Position numbers and translations under genes: made by a program. A model generated the notes under the pieces. It saw nothing but the letters and a program-made list of their open reading frames with translations, was not told where the DNA came from and made no database searches. From positions 1,550,001 to 1,614,000 of the forward strand of contig OZ251549.1 of assembly GCA_965243415.1 (NCBI GenBank): 64,000 bases of DNA, in the 5' to 3' direction. This document shows, piece by piece, positions 42,828 through 50,393 of this stretch. The stretch is from G965204755 sp965243415. GTDB taxonomy: Bacteria; Acidobacteriota; Vicinamibacteria; Marinacidobacterales; Marinacidobacteraceae. The first letter of the stretch is position 1. Each line of letters starts with the position of its first letter.

Positions 42828-43598
42828 ATGAGCGACGACGGACGAGCGCCCGGCCCGGATCCCCTCCCGGAAACCCCGACCGATTCCCCGATGGTCGCGG
42901 TGCGCGAAGTCACCCGCACCTTCCGCCGGGGGAAGCGGACGGTCCCGGTGCTGCGGGGCCTGAGCCTGGAGATGCAGTCGGGCGAGTTCCTCGCGCTCAT
43001 GGGCCCTTCGGGTTCGGGCAAATCCACCCTGCTGAACCTGATCGCCGGCCTCGACCGCCCCACCGACGGCGAAGTGGTCGTCGCCGGCTCGGCGATCCAC
43101 CGGCTGTCGGAGCGCCGCCTCGCCGCCTGGCGCTCCCGGAACATCGGGTTCGTCTTCCAGTTCGCGAACCTCCTCGGCGCCCTGAACGCCCGCAGGAACG
43201 TGGCGGTGCCGCTCCTGCTGACTTCGCTCTCCCGCCGCGACCGGCGGAAGCGGGTGGAGATCGCGCTCGACATCGTGGGCCTCGCCGACCGGGGCGGCCA
43301 CTACCCCCGGGAACTCTCCGGCGGCGAACAGCAGCGGGTCGGCATCGCCCGGGCCATCGTGGCCGACTCGGCGCTCCTGGTCTGCGACGAGCCCACCGGC
43401 GACCTCGACCGGGCCACCACCGTCGAGATCCTGGACCTCCTCACCGCGCTCAACCGGGAACACCGCAAGACCATCCTCATGGTGACCCACGACCCCCTGG
43501 CGGCGGCCCGCGCCTCCCGGATCCTCCACCTCGACGACGGCCGCCTGGTGGCGGAGCCGGCGGCCGGCGCCCTCGGGGCCGGCGAGACCGCCGCATGA
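42828..43598 (+). CDS. ABC transporter ATPase (MacB/LolD type)
   Basis: 256 residues with Walker A GPSGSGKST, Q-loop NIGFVFQFANLLGALNARRN, signature LSGGEQQR, Walker B LLVCDEPTGDLD and the H-loop TH. The AVPLLL/LLGAL context is that of MacB/LolD-class ATPases, which power mechanotransmission exporters rather than classic importers. A ribosome site GGAGAACGAGACC precedes the ATG. Overlaps the first permease by 4 bp. Confidence 0.92.
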   Translation: MSDDGRAPGPDPLPETPTDSPMVAVREVTRTFRRGKRTVPVLRGLSLEMQSGEFLALMGPSGSGKSTLLNLIAGLDRPTDGEVVVAGSAIHRLSERRLAAWRSRNIGFVFQFANLLGALNARRNVAVPLLLTSLSRRDRRKRVEIALDIVGLADRGGHYPRELSGGEQQRVGIARAIVADSALLVCDEPTGDLDRATTVEILDLLTALNREHRKTILMVTHDPLAAARASRILHLDDGRLVAEPAAGALGAGETAA

Positions 43599-44755
43599 GC
43601 ACCCTCCCCCTCATCGGCGCCGCGCTCCGGCGCCGGAAGACCCGCACCTTCCTCACCTTCTGCTCGGTGGCGGTCGCCTTCCTCATCTTCGGCGTCCTCT
43701 CCATGCTGCGGGTGGCCCTCGCCGCCGGCGTGGACATCGCGAACCAGGACCGCCTCGTCGTCCGCCACCGGGTCTCGCTCTTCCAGATGCTCCCGGAGTC
43801 CTACGAAGCGGACATCGAACGCCTCGACAGCGTCGTGGACGCGGTGCACATGACCTGGTTCGGCGGCGTCTACCAGGACCCGTCGAACTTCTTCATGCAG
43901 TCCCCGGTGCACCCGGCGGAGTACCTCGACATGTACCCCGAGGTGCGCCTCTCCGAGGAAGAGAAACTCCGCTGGATCGAGACCCGGAACGGCGCCGTCG
44001 CCGGCCGGGCCAGCGCCGAGCGCTACGGCTGGGAGATCGGCGACCGCATCCCCATCCAGCCGACCATCTGGCGGCAGCAGGGGCGCGGCGACGACGCCTG
44101 GGAGTTCGAGTTGGTGGGGATCTACGACTCCGAGGTCGAAGGCTTCGACGAGACCCAGTTCCTCTTCCGCTACGACTTCTTCGACGAGGCCCGCAGTTTC
44201 GGCCGGGGCAGCGTCGGCTGGTACATGGTGCGGGTGAACGACCCGGAACGGGCGGCGGAAGCGGCGGCGGCGATCGACGACCTCTTCCGCAACTCCGAAG
44301 CGGAGACCAAGAGCGAACCGGAGGGCGCCTTCGCCGCCGGGTTCGCCAACCAGATCGGCAACCTGGGCCTCATCGTGACCGCCATCCTGGGCGCGGTCTT
44401 CTTCACCATCCTGCTGGTCGCCGGGAACACCATGGCCCAGTCGGTCCGGGAGCGCATCGGCGAGATCGGCCTGCTCAAGGCGCTGGGCTTCCCCTCCGCC
44501 CGGGTGCTGCGCCTGGTGCTCTTCGAGTCGGTGGCGCTCTCCACCACCGCCGGCCTCACCGGCCTCCTCTTCGCGGTCGGCCTCGGCGCGGCGCTCCGCC
44601 CGACGCTCGCCACCTACTTCCCGGGGCTCTTCCTCCGGCCCCGGGACCTCCTGCTGGGGATCGCCCTGGCGCTCCTCACCGGCCTGGTCACCGGCGTCTT
44701 CCCGGCGCGGCAGGCGATGCGCCTCCGGACCGCGTTCGCCCTCCGCCGGCTGTAG
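43595..44755 (+). CDS. FtsX/MacB-type ABC permease 1
   Basis: 386 residues: N-terminal helix (FLTFCSVAVAFLIFGVLSML), a periplasmic domain (~50-260), then three C-terminal helices (LGLIVTAILGAVFFTILLVA to LRPRDLLLGIALALLTGLVT). VRERIGEIGLLKALGFPSAR is the conserved FtsX cytoplasmic loop. It pairs with the second permease as a heterodimer, by inference from the tandem genes. Confidence 0.88.
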   Translation: MSTLPLIGAALRRRKTRTFLTFCSVAVAFLIFGVLSMLRVALAAGVDIANQDRLVVRHRVSLFQMLPESYEADIERLDSVVDAVHMTWFGGVYQDPSNFFMQSPVHPAEYLDMYPEVRLSEEEKLRWIETRNGAVAGRASAERYGWEIGDRIPIQPTIWRQQGRGDDAWEFELVGIYDSEVEGFDETQFLFRYDFFDEARSFGRGSVGWYMVRVNDPERAAEAAAAIDDLFRNSEAETKSEPEGAFAAGFANQIGNLGLIVTAILGAVFFTILLVAGNTMAQSVRERIGEIGLLKALGFPSARVLRLVLFESVALSTTAGLTGLLFAVGLGAALRPTLATYFPGLFLRPRDLLLGIALALLTGLVTGVFPARQAMRLRTAFALRRL

Positions 44756-44800
44756 GCCCCGGGGCGGCGACAGACCGACCAGTCGAGAGGCGGCCGACGA

Positions 44801-45994
44801 ATGCGACTCGGATCCTTCCTGCGGCAGTGCCGGGCGGTGGCCCGCTACAACCTGGAGACCATCCGGGAACGGCGCGGCGTCTCCGCGGTGGCGGTCCTCG
44901 GCATCGCCGGGGTGGTCGGCGTCCTGGTGGCGGTGCTCTCCATCGCCGCCGGGTTCCGCTCGGTGGTGGCCGGGCAGGCGCGCGACGAAGTGGCCGTCGT
45001 CCTCCGCTCCGGCTCCACCGGCGAGTCGGTGAGCATCCTCTCCCGCCCGGAGATGGACGCGATCGCCGAAGCCCCCGGCGTCGCCCGGGGAGCGGCGGGG
45101 GCGCTGGTCTCCCCGGAACTCTCGGTCATCATCGACCGGAAGAAGATCGGCGCCGGCACCGACGCCAATGTCCCGCTCCGGGGCGTGGAGCCGGCGGCCT
45201 TCGAGGTGCGCGACGATATAGAGATCGTGGAAGGCCGGCGGTTCGAGCCGGGCCGCAACGAAGTCATCGTGGGCCAGGGGGCGGCGGTCTCCTTCGAGGG
45301 GCTGCTCGTCGGCGACCGCATCGAGGTGGGCCGCAGCACCTGGGAGATCGTGGGCCGCTTCGCCGGCGGCGGCGTCTCCGAGTCCGAGATCTGGACCGAC
45401 ACCCGGATGCTGCAGCAGGCGTATCAGCGGGGCAATTCCTACAATGTGGCCTTCGTCCGGCTGACCGACGCGGCGGCCTTCGCGGGGTTCGAGGCGGCGC
45501 TCTCCGACGACCCGCGCCTGAATGTGGGCGCGCAGCCGGAGACCGAGTTCCGCGCCGCGCAGTCCCGCCCGATGGAGATGTTCATCTCGGTCCTGGGCTG
45601 GATCATCGTCTCGATGATGTCCGCCGGAGCGGTGTTCGCCGCGCTGAACACCATGTACGCCGCGGTCTCCACCCGCTCCCGGGAGATCGCCACCCTGCGG
45701 GCGCTGGGCTTCTCCCGGCTCCCGGTGGTGTTCTCGGTGATGGTGGAGTCGCTGGTCTTCGCCCTGCTCGGCGCGCTGGTCGGCGGCGGCGCTTCCTTCC
45801 TCCTCTTCGACGGCTTCCGCGCGGCGACGATCAACTTCGCCTCCTTCAGCCAGGTGGCCTTCGCCTTCGAGGTCACCGGCGAGTTGCTGGGGCAGGGCAT
45901 CACCCTGGCGCTCGTCATCGGCGCCCTCGGCGGCCTCTTCCCGGCGATCAGCGCCGCCCGCCGCAGCGTCGTCGGCTCCCTCCGCGAGCAGTAG
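44801..45994 (+). CDS. FtsX/MacB-type ABC permease 2
   Basis: 397 residues, same layout as permease 1: N-terminal helix AVAVLGIAGVVGVLVAVLSI, periplasmic domain with VRDDIEIVEGRRFEPGRNEV, then three helices, with STRSREIATLRALGFSRLPV as the FtsX loop. Separated from permease 1 by 45 bp. It ends the exporter operon. After it, 45995-46144 holds no gene. Confidence 0.88.
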   Translation: MRLGSFLRQCRAVARYNLETIRERRGVSAVAVLGIAGVVGVLVAVLSIAAGFRSVVAGQARDEVAVVLRSGSTGESVSILSRPEMDAIAEAPGVARGAAGALVSPELSVIIDRKKIGAGTDANVPLRGVEPAAFEVRDDIEIVEGRRFEPGRNEVIVGQGAAVSFEGLLVGDRIEVGRSTWEIVGRFAGGGVSESEIWTDTRMLQQAYQRGNSYNVAFVRLTDAAAFAGFEAALSDDPRLNVGAQPETEFRAAQSRPMEMFISVLGWIIVSMMSAGAVFAALNTMYAAVSTRSREIATLRALGFSRLPVVFSVMVESLVFALLGALVGGGASFLLFDGFRAATINFASFSQVAFAFEVTGELLGQGITLALVIGALGGLFPAISAARRSVVGSLREQ

Positions 45995-46144
45995 CGGCCC
46001 CCGCTCCCTCCTTCTTCCGGTCGCCGTTCCCGCGGCCCGGCGGCGCGGCGGGCAGAGACCGAACCCGACCTCCGGGCCGGGGCCACGACGAGCCCGAGGC
46101 CGGCTCGAACTCCGGTCCGGCATCGGCTCGAATCGGCGCCCGCC

Positions 46145-46915
46145 CGTAACGGCTCGATCCGCGCCTCCCCGCCCGTAACGGCTCGATCGGCGCCTGCCCG
46201 TTCCTATCGGCTCGATCCGTAACGGCTCGATCCGTAACGGCTCGATCCGTGTCCGCCCGCTGCTAACGGCTCGATCCGTAACGGCTCGATCGGCGCTCGG
46301 GCGTTCCTATCGGCTCGATCCGTAACGGCTCGATCTGCTAACGGCTCGATCCGAACCAGCTCACTCGTATCGGGTCGATCCGCGCCACCCGCCCGTATCT
46401 GGTCGATCCGCGCCCGCCCGTTGCTATCGGGTCGATCCGCGCCGCCCGCTGCTATCGGGTCGATCCGCCCTGTCGGTTGCTATCGGGTCGATCCGCCCCT
46501 GCTCCGTCGCTATCGGGTCGATCCGTGCCCGCCCGCTGCTATCGGGTCGATCCGTGCCGCCCGCTGCTATCGGGTCGATCCGCCCTGTCGGTTGCTATCG
46601 GGTCGATCCGTAACGGCTCGATCCGCACTCGCTCACTCGTATCGGGTCGATCCGTGCCCGCCTCTCGCTGCTATCGGGTCGATCCGCTCCTGTCTGTCGC
46701 TATCGGGTCGATCCGCGCCCGCTCGTTGCTATCGGGTCGATCCGCGTCCGTCCGTTCCTATCGGCTCGATCCGAACCGGCTCGCATCGGGTCGATCCGTG
46801 CCCGCCCCGCTTCTATCGGGTCGATCCGCCCCTGTCCGCCGCTATCGGGTCGATCCGCCCCTGTCCGCTGCTATCGGGTCGATCCGCTCCTGTCTGTCGC
46901 TATCGGGTCGATCCG
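46145..46915. repeat. Array of about 30 operator-like 16-bp repeats
   Basis: Noncoding block with about 30 copies of a TCGATC core in two forms: CGTAACGGCTCGATCC (mainly 46145-46350) and CTATCGGGTCGATCCG (mainly 46365-46915). The second form contains the inverted repeat ATCG-N3-CGAT. In its main run the spacing is 28-31 bp, close to three helical turns, with G+C-rich spacers of 12-15 bp that resemble each other. It lies between the exporter operon and the restriction-modification genes. It fits a multi-site protein-binding array (iteron or centromere-like) better than CRISPR. No reading frame here is credible. Confidence 0.8.
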
Positions 46916-47166
46916 GGCGGCGGTAGTTCCACGGTCGTACCGGGCGACAGCAGTCCGCTTCGGTCGGGACCTTCCGGCGGACCCAGGCGCGTCCCCGCTT
47001 CCGCCGGCTCCCGCTTCCGCCTGCCGCCGAATCGCCGCGCCGGCTTTGCCCTCCGCGCAGCCGAGGGGTTCCCGGTCGTTCCCGGGAACCGCGGGAACGG
47101 CCGGTCCCGGCCCGCCTTCTCCGCGCCGGCCGCCGGCGCGCCGCCGGCCGCTCCCCCGCCGCGCCC

Positions 47167-47217
47167 GGCGAGCGGCGGGCAACGCCTCCCGGCGGCGAGC
47201 GGCGGGCAGCGCCTCCC
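47167..47217 (+). repeat. 24-bp direct repeat upstream of res
   Basis: Two copies of GGCGAGCGGCGGGCARCGCC plus TCCC, at 47167-47190 and 47194-47217, differing at one base. They lie about 60 bp upstream of the res start. The rest of 46916-47254 has no gene I can support. Confidence 0.7.
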
Positions 47218-47254
47218 GGGGGGCGTCCCCGGCGGGCCATTCGGGCGGCTTCCT

Positions 47255-47260
47255 TACAAT
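47255..47260 (+). promoter_or_regulatory. Possible -10 element of the restriction-modification operon
   Basis: TACAAT, a near-consensus -10 box, in very G+C-rich sequence 14 bp upstream of the res ATG. The -35 region is not recognisable. The short leader implies little or no ribosome site (CGGCCTCCCG), so res translation may be weak. Confidence 0.35.
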
Positions 47261-47274
47261 CGCCCGGCCTCCCG

Positions 47275-50200
47275 ATGAGCCGGACCTTCTACGAGCGGCC
47301 GATCCTGAACTCGCCCTACCGGGAGCCGGGGCGCCACTGGAAGTTGGACGCCGGGGGGCTGCCGACGGACGAGATCGTCGCTTCCCGCCGGGTCGCCGAA
47401 TTCGTCTCGCCGGTGCCGGCGCCGCGGGCGAAGCAGGGGCGCCGCCAACTCCGCCTGGCGCTGGGGGAGAAGGACCTCTCCACCACCGAGCAGCAGTACA
47501 ACCCCTACCCGGTCATCAACCGCCTCCGGGACGAGGTGGGCCGCTGGCGGAAACTCCCGGAAGCGAAGTGGGGCGTGACCCCGGAGACCGCCCGCCTGCT
47601 GCGCCACTGGCGAGGTCACGACTTCCAGGAGTACCGCCCCTTCTGGTGCCAGTTGGAGGCGGTGGAGACCGCGATCTGGCTGGTCGAGGTCGCCGGCGCG
47701 CTCCGGGAGACGGACGCCGGCCTCCCCGCCCGCCGCCGCGCCCTCCGCTCCCACCTGCGCGAAGCGAACGCCGCCGCGAACCCGGACCTCTTCCGCCTGG
47801 CGCTGAAGATGGCCACCGGCGCCGGGAAGACCGCGGTGATGGCGATGCTCATCGCCTGGCAGACGGTGAACGCGGTCCGCCGTCCGGCGCGCCGGGCCTT
47901 CACCCGGGGCTTCCTGGTGGTGACCCCCGGGATCACCATCCGCGACCGCCTGCGCGTCCTGCGCCCGGGCGACCCGGACAGTTACTACCGGCGGCGCGAA
48001 CTGGTCCCCCGCGACCTGCTCCCGGACCTCGACCGCGCCGAAGTGGTCATCACCAACTTCCACGCCTTCCGGCGCCGGGAGCGCTCGAAACTGTCCCGGG
48101 GCACGCGGTCGCTGCTGCGCGGCCGGGGGAAGGCCCCGGAAACCGTCGAGGCCGAAGGCGAGATGCTGCGCCGCGTCCTGCCGAGCCTCCTGGGGATGAA
48201 GCGCATCCTGGTCCTGAACGACGAAGGCCACCACTGCTACCGGGAGCGGGTCGGCGACAGTCTCGAAGGGAAGTTGGTCGGCGACGACCGGGAGGAGGCG
48301 AAGAAGAACACCGAAGCCGCCCGCCTCTGGATCACCGGGATCGAGACCGTGCGCCGGAAGATCGGCGTCCCGGTCGTCTTCGATCTCTCGGCCACCCCGT
48401 TCTTCCTGCGCGGCTCCGGCTACGCCGAGGGGACGCTCTTTCCCTGGACCGTCAGCGACTTCTCGCTCATGGACGCCATCGAGTCCGGCATCGTGAAACT
48501 CCCGCGCGTCCCCATCGCCGAGGATGTCTCTCCCGACGACCTGCCGCGTCTCCGGAACCTCTGGGAACACATCGGCCGGAAGATGCCGAAGAAGGGACGC
48601 CGGAAGACCGCCGGCCCCCGGGTCGATCCACTCGATCCGCACCTGCTGCCGCCGCTTCTGGAAACCGCGCTCGACGCCCTCCACACCCACTACCGGAAGA
48701 CGCTGGAGGCTTGGCGGAAAGCCGGGATCGAGACGCCGCCGGTGCTGATCGTGGTCTGCAACAACACGGCGACCTCGAAACTCCTCCACGACTACATCGC
48801 CGGTTTCGAGCGGATGCGCGCCGACGGGACGAAGGAGGTCCGGAACGGCCGCCTGGAGTCCTTCCGCAACTACGACGAACACGGCGCCCGGCGGCCCCGC
48901 CCGCGCACGCTGCTGATCGACAGCGAACAGATCGAGTCCGGCGAAGCACTGGACAAGAACTTCCGCGAAGCGGCGAAGGAGCAGATCGAACGCTTCCGCC
49001 GCGAGATCGTGGAGCGCACCGGCAACCGAAAGAAGGCAGAGGAGATGGTCGCCGACGAAGGCGCGTTGCTCCGGGAGGCGATGAATACCGTGGGCAAGCC
49101 GGGGCGGCTCGGCGAGGACATCCGTTGCGTCGTCTCTGTCCAGATGCTTACGGAAGGTTGGGACGCCAACACGGTCACGCACATCCTCGGCGTCCGGGCC
49201 TTCGGAACCCAACTCCTCTGCGAACAGGTCGTGGGCCGGGCGCTCCGCCGGCAGTCCTACGCGATGAACCCCGACGGGGCGCGGGATCCCGATGGCGAAA
49301 CGCTCCTCGATCCCGAATACGCCGATGTGCTGGGCGTCCCGTTCGATTTCACGGCGAAACCGGTCGTGGGTACGGTCGAGCCTCCCCGGCCGACCGTTGC
49401 GGTCCACGCCGTCCGCCCCGAGCGGGACGACCTGGAGATCCGCTTCCCCCGCGTCGAGGGGTATCGCGAAGAACTCCCGGAGGATCACCTGGCCGCCCGG
49501 TTCGGCGAGGACTCCGGTCTGGTCCTGACGCCGGAACTGGTGGGGCCGGCGAAGATCGAGAACCGGGGGATCGTGGGTCTCCCGGTCGAACTCCGGCCGG
49601 ACCGGAACCGGGGGATCCGCCCGGCGACCCTGGCCTTCCACCTGGCCCACGACCTCCTCCGTCGGCACCTGCGGGGCGCGAACGAGGAACCCCGACTCCA
49701 CCTCTTCGGCCAGACCCGGCGCCTCGTGCGCGAGTGGATCGACCGCCATCTCGAATGCCGCGGGAACACCCATCCGGGGCAGGTGCTCTACGAAGAGATC
49801 GCCGAGAGGGCCTGCGAGAAGATCCACCGGGCGATCACCCTGTCCTGCGGCAACCGGCGCCTCCTTGCGGTGCTCGCCCCCTACAACCCCGAAGGCTCGA
49901 CAGCGGTGGTGAACCTCCGGACCTCGAAGCAGAAGCGGATGCTCTGGAAGACCGCTGCCGCGAAATCCCCGGTGAACTACGCGGTCTGCGATTCCTCCTG
50001 GGAGCAGAAGTTCTGCCAGGTGGCCGAGGCGCATCACCGGGTCGATGCGTATGTCAAGAACTCCGGCCTGGGGTTCGAGGTCCCGTACCGCTTCGCCGGC
50101 GAGTCCCGCCGCTATCTGCCGGATTTCATCGTCCGCGTCCGAGATGACGCCGGCAACGCGGTGCATATCGTGGTCGAGATCAAAGGCCTCCGGGACGACG

Positions 50201-50367
50201 AGGCGGCGGCGAAGGCGGACACCATGCGCTCTCGCTGGATCCCCGGCGTGAACAACCTCGAGCGGTTCGGCCGGTGGGAATTCCTGGAACTCCGGGACCT
50301 CGACAGCATGGCGAGGGAATTCCGGGCCTTCGTGGCCGCCGTGGCCCCGGCGAGCGCGGCCGCGTAA
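47275..50367 (+). CDS. res: Type III-like restriction subunit: SF2 helicase plus PD-(D/E)XK nuclease
   Basis: 1030 residues. Helicase motifs are visible: I ATGAGKTAVMAML (~180), II LNDEGHHCY (~315, a DEGH variant of DEAD/DECH), III LSATPFF (~372), V LTEGWDANTVTHILGVRAF, and VI EQVVGRALRRQSY (~652). The C-terminal nuclease is YLPDFIVRV (~948) with VVEIKG (~966), a PD-(D/E)XK site as in Type III Res. From memory it resembles the large enzymes annotated as the BPTD_3080 family. Cleavage should need the Mod subunit encoded 26 bp downstream. The 5' half has host-like composition; the 3' half is less G+C-rich. Confidence 0.85.
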   Translation: MSRTFYERPILNSPYREPGRHWKLDAGGLPTDEIVASRRVAEFVSPVPAPRAKQGRRQLRLALGEKDLSTTEQQYNPYPVINRLRDEVGRWRKLPEAKWGVTPETARLLRHWRGHDFQEYRPFWCQLEAVETAIWLVEVAGALRETDAGLPARRRALRSHLREANAAANPDLFRLALKMATGAGKTAVMAMLIAWQTVNAVRRPARRAFTRGFLVVTPGITIRDRLRVLRPGDPDSYYRRRELVPRDLLPDLDRAEVVITNFHAFRRRERSKLSRGTRSLLRGRGKAPETVEAEGEMLRRVLPSLLGMKRILVLNDEGHHCYRERVGDSLEGKLVGDDREEAKKNTEAARLWITGIETVRRKIGVPVVFDLSATPFFLRGSGYAEGTLFPWTVSDFSLMDAIESGIVKLPRVPIAEDVSPDDLPRLRNLWEHIGRKMPKKGRRKTAGPRVDPLDPHLLPPLLETALDALHTHYRKTLEAWRKAGIETPPVLIVVCNNTATSKLLHDYIAGFERMRADGTKEVRNGRLESFRNYDEHGARRPRPRTLLIDSEQIESGEALDKNFREAAKEQIERFRREIVERTGNRKKAEEMVADEGALLREAMNTVGKPGRLGEDIRCVVSVQMLTEGWDANTVTHILGVRAFGTQLLCEQVVGRALRRQSYAMNPDGARDPDGETLLDPEYADVLGVPFDFTAKPVVGTVEPPRPTVAVHAVRPERDDLEIRFPRVEGYREELPEDHLAARFGEDSGLVLTPELVGPAKIENRGIVGLPVELRPDRNRGIRPATLAFHLAHDLLRRHLRGANEEPRLHLFGQTRRLVREWIDRHLECRGNTHPGQVLYEEIAERACEKIHRAITLSCGNRRLLAVLAPYNPEGSTAVVNLRTSKQKRMLWKTAAAKSPVNYAVCDSSWEQKFCQVAEAHHRVDAYVKNSGLGFEVPYRFAGESRRYLPDFIVRVRDDAGNAVHIVVEIKGLRDDEAAAKADTMRSRWIPGVNNLERFGRWEFLELRDLDSMAREFRAFVAAVAPASAAA

Positions 50368-50393
50368 GGGCCTGTCGCAGAAGGGACACGGGA

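Noticed and set aside
40242..43529. A long minus-strand frame antisense to the GNAT tail and exporter genes
   Set aside because: It opposes clear MacA-like and ABC ATPase genes. Its repetitive part (AGPGRSPTEAG-type) is the antisense of the minisatellite.
46145..46915. CRISPR array
   Set aside because: Repeats are only ~16 bp, spacers 12-15 bp and similar to one another, repeat variants are mixed, and no cas gene is nearby.
46421..47278. Long plus-strand frame across the operator-like array (LSGRSAPPAAIGSIRPVGCY-type product)
   Set aside because: It is open only because the repeat units lack stops. The product changes repeat register at every spacer, and there is no ribosome site or family similarity.
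47275..50367. Type I HsdR or a plain DEAD-box RNA helicase
   Set aside because: The nuclease motif is at the C-terminus (PD ... EIK) rather than the N-terminus as in HsdR. The partner is a single beta-class Mod, and no specificity subunit is present.
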